Of a stretch of 64,000 nucleotides of DNA, positions 21,186-33,689 are shown one piece after another. The stretch covers positions 7,836,860-7,900,859 of the forward strand of contig OY757904.1 in NCBI GenBank assembly GCA_963585895.1, written 5' to 3'. Positions within the stretch are counted from its first letter, which is position 1. Each line of letters begins with the position of its first letter. The stretch is from Sepioteuthis lessoniana (lineage: Eukaryota; Mollusca; Cephalopoda; Myopsida; Loliginidae). Position numbers and translations under genes: made by a program. Below the pieces are notes generated by a model. The model had not been told where the DNA came from and searched no databases. It saw nothing but the letters and a program-made list of their open reading frames with translations.

Positions 21186-23440
21186 CAACCACAGACAGGA
21201 TATGAAACAGTGTCAATCTATATGCGTAGAGTTGGTTTTCACTCTCTTCGATCACCAAACTAAAGATAAAGAACACAGTCTGTCCTACAAGTTAACCATG
21301 ATTAGGAGAAGAACAAATGGATTCATGCCTTTCCTTTCTAATGGATACTCTAAGATATTCTAAGATAATGTATTGATTTCATCACTGTTACTCTCAGCTG
21401 GTCTCTCCGAGTATGGAGTATCATCCGAGGAGAAATCTCTTCCACAAAACTTTGCAAACTACTTTTAATACATTCGATTATTAACCTTCTCCATTTTTTA
21501 GTTTTGAGTCGCATTTTTACCTTTTTAAAAATCAAAACCATATGAATACATCGAAAATATGGAGAATTTTCTTTTAACTCCAGGGATCAATCAATAAAAC
21601 TTGTAACAGTTTGTTTTTAAATTGCCTTCTAATCGGACAACTATCACGATACAATCAAAAATGATCTTTGTGAATGAAGTTAATGGATGTATTTACCCAA
21701 ATCGTTCGCTAATGACAGGATGTGACAAAAGGTAAATTTTTGAGTGGAGCACACTTGGTTTTAATTCGGAATTTTCCTTCTTTCATGTTGGCTGCCGTAG
21801 GAATGCTAAAGAACAAGTATATCCAACTATTTGCCTCTAGCTGGGAGGAGGTAGGAGAAGAGATGGGTTCATGCCTTTTCCAAGGGCATTATCACGCAGT
21901 GAAACGCAGTGAAACGCAATCAGCTTCTTCCAGGATTTGGATTCGTGTTATCGAGTTCATTTCCTATGACGATAATCGTTACGGCATGGGCGTTTCCTAA
22001 AAAATAAAGTTAAAGTGAACGGTCTTAACACTACTGAGAGATAAAAACGGAATTTACTTTTGAGCCAATCCAATATGCACGCTTACAGTTTTCCCAATGT
22101 TTCTGTAAATTTTATCAATCCAATACAGGATACAGGCCATCTCCAACGTCTGAAAAATAGTTCACTAGCCCATGTGATGTTGGTGTAAGGTCTGAGTTTA
22201 GAGTTTTCCCTCTTCTCGACTAATTACATTACCATGGCAAGAGATCTCTGTCTGCCCTACTATTTAGCCATAGTTGGAGGTGTGGTGAGTAGACATGAAT
22301 TAATATCTTTCCCAAAGGCATTAGTGTTAGCGGATCACAACCAGCCTCGTCCTGAATTTGAACTTGGTCCGTCGATTTCATTTTCTATGACGGCAACCAT
22401 TACAATACCAAAATCCTGCATCCTTACGATACAAAAAAGCCTGCATCATTTACTAGTGCATCATGTTTTTTCTCCTCATAGTAAAATTTGATCGTCATTT
22501 GATGAATTGATAAATTCTACTAAGTTAGATCTCACCTCAAATTTAACAAAATCCTTATAGTACATTTCTATATAGAGTTATTTGCAAAATTATTCTTTTA
22601 GGAAAGAATGTTTGAGTCAATACATGTGAACATCCGCTCACATAAGGTTTAATATCTATGGTAAGTCATCCAGAAAACATAATTGTTAATAATAAAATTT
22701 TGTTTGAATAAATTAAGAAAAATTTAAGTGCATTAACTAAAAAAAACTGTTTGTGGTTGATGAAAACGTACACCTTTAAGTAAAACAAATAATTTTAGAA
22801 ATATAAGTGTTGTGACGTAATGATTATCGGGATAAAAAATGGAATTAAAATTGGAGTTCAAATTTCAAGTTTAACAAAGGTTGTTGGCATCCACTTCAGA
22901 CTAATGCTCTGAGGGAATTCAAGGTCATCCCTTTTCTCTCTAGCTCTACATAAATTAAGCTGGACTCACTATTTTTTTTTAACAACCAATCATGAAAAGA
23001 GATAACAAGCTCGGATGCAGAATCCCAAAGGAAAATGGACGTTTTCTCCAACCTCGTTCAGATAACTACAGAGATAACATGAATGACAAGAAGTGTAGGG
23101 CACTGCTCTTCTCTTGGAAAAAAATCAGTGATGTGAAGAGGGGAAACGTATTTACTCAACCCATCCGCCACGAGCAGGATATGATTCAAGATCAGTTTTT
23201 AAGTCTGCTTATGGCTGACTTGAATTAAGAGTTTTCTTTCTTTTAGATTGGTTGTCTAATCAAAGCTAAAGAACTTAGTCTACCCTACTATTTACCTATA
23301 GGCGAGGAGAAGGACAGATGGATTAATGTGTGTCTCAAGGATATTAGCGCCAAGTGAAATGCAAACAGCCTCCTCCAGGATTTCAACTCGATTCGCTGAT
23401 TTCATTTCCAGTGACTATAACCGTTACGCTAAACGTCCTT
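21186..23440 (-). mobile_element. Four old SINE-A copies
   Basis: Diverged copies lie at about 21186-21358 (truncated), 21690-21998, 22125-22415 and 23158-23440. Each keeps some of: CAGGATATGA, GAATTTTCCTTCT-like, CTACTATTTA, TTCATGCCTTTCC, ATTTGAACT and CCTATGACGATAA. Duplicated short strings (gaaacgcagtgaaacgca near 21900) are local slippage. Spaces between hold nothing recognisable. Confidence 0.65.
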
Positions 23441-24206
23441 TAGTCTTCCATATAACTTTGCTCGGGCCTTCACTCAGAACCAAATGTTGATCCGTGTTCT
23501 CCCTAGACTAAAGGACACTACCAACTCACGCTTTCAAAATGATATATATTTTTCCTTTGAAATCGAGTAAACGACTGAATTAGGTAATTGATCAAAAGTT
23601 TTTGTCTATTTTTATGGATAAATAAGAACAGTGTCAAGGGGGTTAGCATATTCTTGAAACATAAAGAGTCTCATTAAATCAGAAGAAAATTAGTCAAATA
23701 ATGCGTGTCTTACATTGATTGTTTTATTCATAAGATTAATTATCCGATTAAAAAAAAAGTTCGATGCATCATTGTCTTATGATCGAAGAGGAATAAAGAT
23801 TTTTGAAAGATCGAAATAATTCATTTGTCATCATCATTGACCGAAATCTCAGGGAAGGCTTCCTTTTCCCTCATTCCTTTCTTTTGTCAGATGAATTATT
23901 CTCTGCGCATGCTCAATTGTATTAAATTACTATGTATATTTTTTACTCGTGCTTCTCATTTGCCCGACTATTCATTGATGCGGATACTGGAAATTACAGT
24001 ATTATTATTTTTTTCATTATTGCAGATCTAAATTGTTTTCGTCTCTTTTTTCTTTTCAATTTCTTTACTCTTATTATTTATGTTGGGCACAAACTATTGT
24101 CTTTCTTCTTGAAAGAGCAGCCATTTTTGCTAAGCTTGTTCATTTTCCGGAACAGGTGCAATCATATTTCGGCGTCTTTTGTAACTTATTGAATATCAAG
24201 CCAGAG

Positions 24207-24422
24207 ATAAATAACGAAGAATCTATATTTTTGAACACAATTTGAAAAATAATTTTCATTATTTTAATCATGATCATATTAGAAGACAAAAACTGATGGT
24301 ACGAAAAAATAACGAAGAATCAATATTTTTGAACACTCTTTAAAAAATAAATTATATCTAAAATAAAACAATTATTTTTCATATTTCATGATCATGTTTA
24401 AAGACTGATGGTGCAAGAAAAT
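24207..24422. repeat. Tandem duplication of about 100 bp
   Basis: AAATAACGAAGAATC, then TATTTTTGAACAC, and later CTGATGGT, occur in order in 24207-24305 and again in 24307-24422. The second copy has extra A/T-rich bases. Confidence 0.7.
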
Positions 24423-24429
24423 TTAAATA

Positions 24430-25250
24430 AAATGATAACAATAATACGCAGAAAAAAATGATATGAAGTGATAAGAAAAGATGTAAGTATTAATAACTGA
24501 ATGTAATGATCGGGAAGCATTTGTTAGTCAGACAACTAAATAGTTTGATATAGAGCAACCAAATTTTGATATTCAATGAATCCAGATTAACAGTTTAGTG
24601 TAAAGCAAAGTTTCTCAAGTCAAAACGAGGCTTTCACTGTCTGTAGGTTTGATAACAATAAACAATGACGAACACGAAACCATGTTGCTGTCAGACATAA
24701 ATGATAGTATGGAAGTTAAATTTACGGAATTGAAAATAAAGATTTATGCATTACATTAAAATAAATATTCGCATTTGATTAAAAATTAAAAAAAAATGTT
24801 TATAGTTCTTCAAGCTGTAGATGCATTGATTAGCTTTATTGATTAGTTTGGACTAACAATCCGAAAAAAAACACCAAAAAGCAAAACAAAATAAAAAAAC
24901 AAAACAACTGATTAAATCGATAAGTCTATCAAGTGTCATTCACTTAAATCGAAAATATTTATCGAGAAAACACGCAGAAATATTTTGCATTTCATAAGAC
25001 AAGAGAAAGATATAATAGAAGAACCTTTTTCTGTTACATGAATTTATCTTTTATCGAAACAATTACTTTTTGTAATTGTTCAGTAAAATAGTAAAAATGG
25101 GATTTTTTTTAACAAAATGAAATAGGTTTAATATATTTGACATTTTGACAGTCTTAATTTCAAACCCAATGCAGATCTATACTTCAGCTAAATAGCAACA
25201 ATATTGATAATTACATGACTTATAATTTAAAGTATTAAAAGTTTTGCCTA
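24430..25250. other. AT-rich, no gene recognised
   Basis: No conserved frame and no match to the repeat families seen elsewhere in the window. Confidence 0.4.
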
Positions 25251-25254
25251 TCGT

Positions 25255-25505
25255 TAGTATCAGTATCAGTTTCTTTGTCTTTGTTTAATGGCATACCAAA
25301 CGAAGTTTGGTATGACAAAGCCATCCTTGTAGAACTGTAATCGTACTATTTTATCCATAGCTGGGAGCAGGGATAAGGGAGTTCATAGCTTTTCCAACGG
25401 TATTAGTCTGAAAGAGAACGCTGCAGCACGACTGAATTCGAACTCGCTTACCACGATATTGCAGTCTATGACGTTAGCCACAACACAACAGGGACTCTAC
25501 ACCTA
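25255..25505 (-). mobile_element. SINE-B copy with an internal perfect hairpin
   Basis: Family landmarks are tttgtttaatggcat, the gctatttaatgctaaagcc-like block (here changed), CATAGCTGGGA, and a tRNA-like head at the right end (box B complement GAATTCGAACTCGCT; TGTGGCTAACGTC as box A on the minus strand). CATACCAAAC and GTTTGGTATG (25292-25314) form a 10-bp stem with GAA loop. Confidence 0.6.
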
Positions 25506-25629
25506 GCTTCATATTCGCTGACCTTTTTAGACCGTCGATTTGTCATGTCGAGAAATTCCCATTAATGCTTTTGGCTTGGTAATGAGAGTGTTATTTTGTC
25601 GTGCCCGCGTATTCTCTAACTAACATACT

Positions 25630-25900
25630 GCCCTGGGTTACATGGTATCAGTGACAGGAACGATCCATGATTTGAATTACATAGTTGGTTGAATTCAGAA
25701 TTTGCCTTTTCTAAGATCGGTTATCAAGCCTGAAGAGTCGAATCTATCCTATGATTTACCGGTTACTAGGGGAAGAGATGGATTCATGCCTTTCCGAAGA
25801 GTATTAGCGTAAATTAAAAACACAGACCACCTTGTCCAGGGTTTGAACTTAACACGACGAGTTCATTTGCTACAACGATAGCTATTAAACCACGCACTTT
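25630..25900 (-). mobile_element. Old SINE-A copy
   Basis: Keeps GAATTCAGAATTTGCCTT, GATTCATGCCTTTCC, GTATTAGCG and the box B complement GGGTTTGAACT. The tail end is strongly altered. Confidence 0.55.
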
Positions 25901-25909
25901 TTTATGGTT

Positions 25910-27180
25910 AGTATGCTGATCGTAAATCCCTTCCATTGAAAGTTTTCTTCCTGAGTGTATCCTCATAGCAAATATTGATTATTAAGACAAATAGATTATA
26001 TCATGATAATTTTAGATATAATTATAGATTAAAAAGAACAAGATATTATCTATTTGAAGATAACGTTAGTATTATTGTTGATGTTACTACAAAAATAACA
26101 ACTTAATGTAACAATAAAATAGATGACAACCATAATGAGTGTAGTACTTACAATAAAAGCCCTACTTCTCATCGACGTTATGCAGCAATAAGCCTGCTTA
26201 TACCTTTGATGGGTGACCACATAAGAATAACATGTATTGTAAGACTAAACTAAACCTATCAAATTATTCTAATGATGATAGAAAAATTATTTAAAAAGTA
26301 TTAATGATGATATTCATTTTAGAATCATGAAACTAATACGAAAAAATGATGAAGTCACTGTAATGCTGATGAAGAAGTGTCAGTAATAATAATAATAATT
26401 TCAGTATTTGTATTTGTTGTGTCTTGCCTAAATGATGATAAAAGAAATTGAGATATTTGTTAAATTTGAATGTCATCACTGGCAGGAGAGACTCAGTCAG
26501 GATCCTGAAACCGTTCATTTCTGACAAGTATTCTCTTGATGGCCTCAAGTGGGTACTCTATTTTAATGTCATCGCTGGACAAAGAAATGATACCAAGCTC
26601 ATTCTTAAGTCAAAGTGCACCGTTTCCGGCTAGGTCACTGAAGATAAAAAGTGATGAGTCTGTTCAATATTTAGATGGGTAACCATTTAAGCTAATGCAG
26701 ATACTGTAAGTTATCCGAGGCCAGTGTCACATATCTAACTAAAATCTTTGTAAATAACAAGTCATAGACTGGCTTATAGGTTATAAACTTATAGCGGACT
26801 TCAGCCTAGGATTAATATTGGTATCTTTTCATCTGCTTCAGATGTGTTTTTGTCTTCTGGTGAGACATACCCCACCCAAACCAGCAACAACAATAAGCAA
26901 AAAAAAAAAAAAAAAATGAATCCGCTATCCCAAAGTGAAGGGAGCTTTATCGGTAGGATTTCATCTCTGTTGCAATATCTTCCAAATTTCATCAAAAGGG
27001 TTCGACACTTGCTTGACACTGTTCGCAGGGAAAGGCGCAGGAGAAATGATTTGCTTTGTCCATGTGTTAAGCTGATATGCATGGCGTGATAAATCAAGTG
27101 GTTGATTGGTGATTGATTTTAGCGGCATGTCAATCCGCTGAGTTTTAATTGTAAATTCATGTTTATATTCATTGTATTAT
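25910..27180. other. AT-rich with one duplicated segment
   Basis: 26268-26375 is closely similar to 27328-27420 (atgatgatagaaaaattatt, attaatgatgatat, acgaaaaaatga). 26900-27090 is more GC-rich, open on both strands, with no domain recognised. The rest is uninformative. Confidence 0.4.
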
Positions 27181-27239
27181 TGCTTCTTAAGAATTTATTT
27201 ACACACGGTCCTATCGATTACGAAAAATCTTTAAACAAA

Positions 27240-27525
27240 TCTATTTGACCGGTAGATGGAACCCTAACAGGTACTACCACTTTGGGTCAAATTGAACCTG
27301 GCAACGAAGGGGTACTCCGCTTGTTAGATAACATTAATGATGATAGAAAAATTATTCAGAAATCATTAATGATGATATCCATTTTAAAATTACGAAAAAA
27401 TGAGGATATCACTGTAATATTTTTATCAGGTACTACCACACCGTGTCAGAATGAACCTGGTAACGAAGGGGTACTCCACTCTTCACAGAGTTCCATAACT
27501 GAAGTCTCTCCATCCTCAGATTTAA
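27240..27525 (+). mobile_element. Two partial R-element blocks
   Basis: GGTACTACCAC with GAACCTGG and AACGAAGGGGTACTCC occurs at about 27269-27322 and again at 27430-27478. Between them lies the segment also found at 26268-26375. Looks like a duplication spliced into the element. Confidence 0.6.
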
Positions 27526-27559
27526 GCCATTGCGTATGCAATTAAATTTTGAAGAATTG

Positions 27560-28965
27560 TTGGTTTTCGAATCAAGAACAGATGAATAGGGACAGAGAAG
27601 TCAACAATTAAGAAAGACTCTGGAAAGTATTATAATCACTGGAATTAATTGAAAATAAGTACGGCAAAGAGAAAAATAATAAAACCACAACTTTTCCAGT
27701 TATAGACAACGTAAGGGAAGAAGATGAAATAGACAAATCGAAAAAGAAAAGGTATTAGACATTATGACTCCATAGAAGAAGAACACAAAATTCGAAAAAA
27801 CGTCAGAATCGAAAAGGAAAAAGGTGATTAAATACTGAAACATAAAAATGAATAAAGTAACTCAATTTAACTACTTGATATATGCTAGAGCAAAGTTAGT
27901 TACAGAAAAATTCGATGTTTGCAACAAAAACAATAAAAATACCAAAGCCAGATGAAGGATGAGAATAGAGGAAATTGAAGCTTTACACCAGAAATTCCAA
28001 TTACTAAAGCTAGAACAAATAATATAATAATATTATAGCTAGATGCATGATGAATTGGCACAAAAATAAAACAACAACAACCACAATAACAGCATCAGTT
28101 GCTGTAAGAAATAAATCAGAAGATTTTAGCCAAAAAAGGTAGACTAAAAAAAATATCGGCATTGACTTAAGCAATACAAACAACGAAGAATTTGTAGAAT
28201 AAATGCAAATTCTACAGACAAATAGGAAACAAGGGGAAAAAGAAGAAAACCGGACGTGAAAGAAAACATTTTTTATGATGATCACGTTATAGGAGCGCAC
28301 AAAGTAGCAATATAAAAAGGCAGAGAGGTTAGCAAACATGAAAAAGGAGCTATTTGTAATGGAAATCGAGCAAACATTAAAAAAATCAATATACAGTGTT
28401 TGAAAAAGAATTCAACCAGCTTTTTGATTACTTTTTAACTCTAAAGATTATTTATGTACAAAATCTGCGATATCTTCCGGAGAGATTTTCCGGGTGAACA
28501 AGTTAAACATCACCGAGAATTTTGGCAGTAAATACAAGGTTGCTGGCATGAACGCTGCTTCCGATTATTCACACTCCCAGTTTCACGAAATTTATCAACC
28601 ACATACACAGTTATCGACTTCTAGGGTAGTGTAGTCATTTATAAAACTTTGTTTAGTTTGGCACAAAACCAAAAGTATGGAGTAAGAATCAAACTAACTT
28701 AAAATGGTTTTCTAAACTAGCAGGCCAACAATTTTGGTACGCGATGCTCGCGCATTACACAATATCAACTGAAAAATACGTTCACAATTGAGTACAGAGT
28801 TGCTAGCTGACTAATATTATATATCATATATATTATATATATTATATCTTATCCTAATTATTCAGTTTGTATTGCTTATAAAACAACCTGTAAATTAATA
28901 CTTTTTGAAAACATCTATAAAAAATAAGTAAAGATGGCATCCATAATCTTTGCCTCAAAAAGTTT

Positions 28966-29035
<70 letters not shown>

Positions 29036-30330
29036 CAGACATCAGACAATCATATGGAGAAATAAAGGATCCCAGAGTTGATGGCACATGACAAAGTTGG
29101 TCTGATTGTTAATATACAGCAAAATAAGAAATTGCAAATAATTACAGGTTTAATGTGCACCTGCAGAGGATATGTATAAATTGGCAAGAAAAAAACTTTT
29201 AATTGAGACGCAAAAAAGATTCAATAAAGGAGCTTAAGTAAGTAATGCTTTATTAATTATTAGTTTAAAAAATCCAGAAACAATCTACCAATAGTTTCGA
29301 TCGATTAGAAAAAGGAATGATTTAATAAATAAATGCATAAAAATGAAAAAACAAAACAAACAACAAAAACCACTCTGGTCACATGCTCTCTCAATCGTGG
29401 ATAGGTGGTTGAGGAATCCTAAATAAAAACAAAATCGACGACAGAGCTCAGTACAGAAGGAGTATACTTATCCTAGATCAAAATATTAGAAGAGGTATTT
29501 TCCAAGAAAATTCTCAATCTGCATATTACTCTTCATAAGATTAATGTTATAACTTAACATCTAGGAATTGTATCGACGGATATAGATTACTGACTATAGC
29601 AGAATGAATTGACCATTTGATATTTACGAATGACATTAAATTGTCTGCCAAAAATAAAAAATAAATCGTAGAATAAACTCAGAAAGTTCCGCCAGGAAAT
29701 GGGAATAGAATTCTCGTTCAATAAATATGCATTGTTGATGTATAAAAAATAGACAACAGATGGAATCCATCTACGTAACGATCAAACCATGAGAATATTG
29801 GGAATGAACAGTGCAAATATCAAGAAATATAATAAACAAATTATATTACACACAATAAAACAAAAGAAAAACGGCCATAAATGTATACCTCAAATATTTG
29901 TAAAACTGATTTATTGGCAGAAAACTGAACCCACTCTAAATAAACAGAAACCATAGACTGATAAATGGACAGTTTTTGAATTTGATGAAGAAAGGAACGA
30001 CATACTTTTTATTTCAGAACGAAGAAACTTGCATATGAACATGTACAAGTCTTATGAAATTGATCTATAAAGAATGGAGACGTTTTTTCATGTTAGCAAA
30101 ACTGATTGAAAATCAATTGATCAATGTTGACATTGAACACGTGTGGAAACATTTAGTTCATGATTGCCTCTCAAAATTCTGATTCGGTTGAGTAATCTTT
30201 GATTATTACAAATGTGTTTGATTAAATGCATCACGAGATGAAAGACAAGATCAAATTCTGAGCCAGAGTACAAGACACTGTGATCGAAACATTAAAAAAG
30301 TTAACAGGTTTCTGGCGATCAAGATTTTTG
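27560..30330 (+). mobile_element. Very decayed plus-strand RLE-LINE
   Basis: Scattered matches appear in order: KARWRMRIEEIEAL near 27946, RGIFQENSQSAYY near 29490, IDHLIFTNDIKLSAKN near 29605-29650 and RQEMGIEFSFNKYALL near 29690. The order is that of an RLE-LINE: coiled N-terminal region, RT motif B, motif C, then palm. Motif C reads TND where active copies have MDD, so the first catalytic Asp is lost. Many stops. TA/TG microsatellite at 28968-29035 interrupts it. Confidence 0.5.
28968..29035. repeat. TA-TG-TA microsatellite
   Basis: TA run, then GTGTGT run, then TA run. Confidence 0.95.
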
Positions 30331-32050
30331 GTGGCACTAAGTATTTTTGAATGGTCAAAAGATTGAAAAATAAATCTCGTTTCAATCAGATTTGAAAGTC
30401 GAGAATGATCGGTGATTAATTAAAATTGAGCGGCTGGTTTTCAGAGATACCAACCTTAAAAAGAAAAAAAAAAAACACTGTCATCAGCTTCCCTCGAGTC
30501 GAATCCTGGTCGTCACGGCAACAATTGATGTCACCCAGTCGACTATCTAGACTATCGACGGGTCACCCCTCCAATGAAGGATTGAACCTAGGCTTGTCCG
30601 GCCATCTACCTACGTTGTGTTTCTCACCGATCACCAAATGAATGAGACAGGGTTGATCATTCAAAGAAAAATAGAGTCGAAGTCAAGCAATAAACAAACA
30701 CGGGGTGCTCAGTTATTAAAACAAAAGTTTAGATAACAAAAATTAATTAAGTCCGTTTCTTAAAAAAGGATTTGATCAGTTTTCAAAAATGAATAAATTT
30801 GATCATACAAGTCTCTTCCTCGTTGAGTAAAGTAATACGATTCAGAGACCTGACCCCTTTTATCTCAGCAGTCAGTCTAGTTGTAGTAGTAGTAGATACA
30901 GCTTTTCAAAAAGTTAAGCCGCTTCGCAGTTCACAGCAAGCTATTAACTCTTTTTCTTCAGGTTCCCGTTACTCATTCGTGGTTCTCGTTTCTCTGACTC
31001 AGAAGGTCTGGATCAAGGCTTCAAATGCAGAACGATGGGGCGGCTTATTCTGTCGGCTATTATTCCTCTAGCATCTGTCTCCGGTCTGTCTGGCTTTTGG
31101 GAAAAACCTTGGTTTATAAAATAATTTTTCTCGTTTCCATGTGGGCGTATCTTATCAACAGTTTTCTTAATTAGATTTCAGTAAGTAATTTTTATTCATG
31201 ATGGCTTAACTCCGACTTCAACGGTGAATCTCTGTGACCGTTACTCAAAGGGGAGGGGTTTTCCTCCCACTTCAATGCATCAGCCGCGGCATCCTCTAAC
31301 TCGCGTGACCAGCACGTCACGTCAAGCAATTACTCAGTCTCCCAAAGGAAAAAAATTTGATCCTCAGGATTTGAAATGTTTCTCATACAATTATGTCTGC
31401 GATGGACCCTTCCCCTGACCCCATCTCCAGCTTTGTCATTGTTTTGACTCTGCTATATCCGATGATACTTTTATTACAATTAAAATAGATATTTTAGCTT
31501 TATCTCTTTCCTTTCTCTTTTTGGTAAAAAAAACCCCAAAAAACAAAACAAAAAAAAAAAACAATTCCCATATTTCTCGTTTCTCTGCCCAGCAAAAAAA
31601 TTAGACAATACTTTTTGGTGCTTTTCCATTTCGACAATATATTTTATCCCATTCCTAAAAATCAGCGTACTGATTTTATTCTTATGAAATCCTCACTGAT
31701 TATTTTTCTACTATTAAAATCTTTCTCAGATTTCTCTCCCTTTAGGTCTCTGTCGCCACCAAACTATGTCATAAGAAAAAACAAACAAAACTAAAAGACA
31801 AAAAAACAATCCCCCCTCCAAAAAAAAAAGAAGAAAAACAACAACAAAAAAAAAAACAACAATAAAAAAGAAACAAAAACTTAAAACTAAAACAAAAGCA
31901 AACTATCTCATATTCTTGACACGCAAAATAAATGTCATTATATTTTGGTTTTTGGACATAAGGAATATCAATGTTGTACCACAACCATTTCACCCCTTTA
32001 ATCTGAGTTCTAGTGATTATTTTCTGTTCCCTAATCAAAAACCAGCTTCA
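30330..32050. other. Mixed AT-rich and simple sequence
   Basis: 30480-30660 and 30800-31440 are more GC-rich. A tRNA box-B-like string (AGGTTCAATCCTT, minus strand, near 30582) hints at an old SINE head. 31505-31565 and 31775-31885 are A-rich simple sequence. No coding feature supported. Confidence 0.4.
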
Positions 32051-32059
32051 GAATTGTCA

Positions 32060-32260
32060 TTTGGAAACTGTTTGTAACAAGAAAAGGGCCGTGACAAAAC
32101 AATTGGATGTAGTATCAGTTGAAAACTTCTACCAATGTTTGCAATTGTTTAAAAAACATCTTTGTCGGCGTGTGTCTTCCCAAAGGAACTACTCTGAATG
32201 AGACAAAATTGATTGGTAATTTAGTTAATAGACATTTTTATATAGACAGTCGCCTTACTT
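32060..32260 (+). mobile_element. Mariner-type transposase C-terminal remnant
   Basis: Reads VSVENFYQCLQLFKKHLC, then SSQRNYSE.DKIDW, resembling the ExFQxCFxxWxxRxxxC and SQGNYFEGDK ends of mariner transposases. A stop lies inside the last block. Confidence 0.55.
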
Positions 32261-32269
32261 GATATATCG

Positions 32270-32780
32270 ACCAGAGATTAAGTTGATACACTCAAAATGA
32301 AAGATGGAGAAAGAGGTCTCTTTCACACTAAAGATCGTATCAACGTGGCTATCAAAGGACTTGAGAATTACACAAGAGAGTGAAACGAACAATTGATCAT
32401 AATAGAGAGAACATGACGTAAAACACATAAAAAACAAATATGAAAATAGGGAACTTCAAATTAAGAAAATAAAAAGTTAGCAGATAACGGGTTTTCAAGA
32501 GATAAAGAAAAGGAATTACCAATGAGATAACTTGGACATGGTAGCACAAAGTATTTTTAGAGGGAAATTGACTGTCTAATAATGATGATCTAGAAAAATT
32601 CTATAAGATCAGACTTTATTGAGATATATGATTAGAAATGTTCAAATTGAGAAACCCAAAAGTGGAAGATAAATGCACAGATGTTTCAAGATATAAAGAA
32701 AAAGATGAATGAACATGATTTCGTCAATCAGATTTGAAAAAGCAAATTGAACCCATATATTTGGCTATCCAGAAAACGTG
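32270..32780 (+). mobile_element. RLE-LINE fragment
   Basis: VDTLKMKDGERGLF then INVAIKGLENYTRE matches the VDRLYxPRxxGGRGL and VxxxIxxLExYI blocks downstream of the RT domain in RLE-LINEs. It could be the 3-prime continuation of the plus-strand copy ending near 30330, separated by later insertions. Confidence 0.5.
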
Positions 32781-33239
32781 GTGAGCAAAGACAAAAACCA
32801 CTTAAATAAAGAAAAAAATTTGTTTAATTTTTGTAAAAAACTAACAGTATTCGATTTTGAATTTTCAAGAATAGCAACTGTGACAATTCAGTGGAATTAT
32901 CACATTTACACTGCCACATGAAGAGGAAGAAGACACACCTTTATACAATGACCGTGCTAAAAAGATAGCGTTGTCGGACCCTTACGACTTCTTAGTAAAA
33001 ATCAATTAATTAATAAATAAACATATCAAGAAATATATATAAATTAATTAATTTATATTTTTAGTGAGGTGGCTTGTTATTTTTTTAGCCCATTACTCTA
33101 TAAAAACCAATTATATTAATGTCAAAAAGAGACAATACACAATAGCAATGCATAGAGATGAGGACCTCACTCGTACGAAGTTTGATAAAAAAAAATGATT
33201 GACCCTGAATCTTTACATGGTTTTAATTTAGAAATTGAA

Positions 33240-33650
33240 GGTATTCATAACTGAGTAATACGTCATTAAGGGTTTTCGGACTATTGTCTTCATTTTTATA
33301 GTTATTTCCATCGTGTTTCGGACGATATATCCTCCGGCCTTCTTCAGGTGTTTGTAGAACTCGGGAACCTTCACAGAACTTCAAACGACGTCCTTTATTG
33401 AGTCCACGGAGCTCACCTGTTCTGATTCCGTTAGCAATAACCGGGTACAAGTGTTAAGTATTCCTGTATTGTTACCCGCCTGTAGTCAGAATTGAACCTG
33501 CAACCACTAGATGATTGTCTCCTTAGAAGCTTAGGGAACAAACGCCTATAACCGTTACGCTATATGTCCTGCTATGTGTCCGGCTGAAACGTTGTGGAAA
33601 TAACAATTTAAGATGAAGACAATAGTCCGAAAAACCTTAATGATAAAAAT
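33240..33650. repeat. Inverted-repeat module with a tRNA-like centre
   Basis: About 65 bp at 33262-33325 and 33578-33645 are inverted copies of each other, about 80% alike (shared: GTTATTTCCA, ATTGTCTTCAT, ATTAAGG). Between them, on the minus strand, box A-like GCGTAACGGTTATAGG and box B-like GGTTCAATTCTGA resemble a tRNA-derived head near 33485-33560. CCTGAAGAAGGCC with CGAAACACG also lies there; it resembles Penelope tails but is not a proper hammerhead. Confidence 0.55.
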
Positions 33651-33689
33651 CAAGCTTCATCTCAAGAATTCAGACAATGAGTAATACTA

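Noticed and set aside
26844-27097. Overlapping open frames on both strands
   Set aside because: Interrupted by an A run, no domain in either direction; could not choose between exon and repeat, so not listed as a gene.
33301-33350. Hammerhead on the minus strand (CTGAAGA...GAAAC)
   Set aside because: Stem II does not pair well and no stem III or cleavage base follows GAAA.
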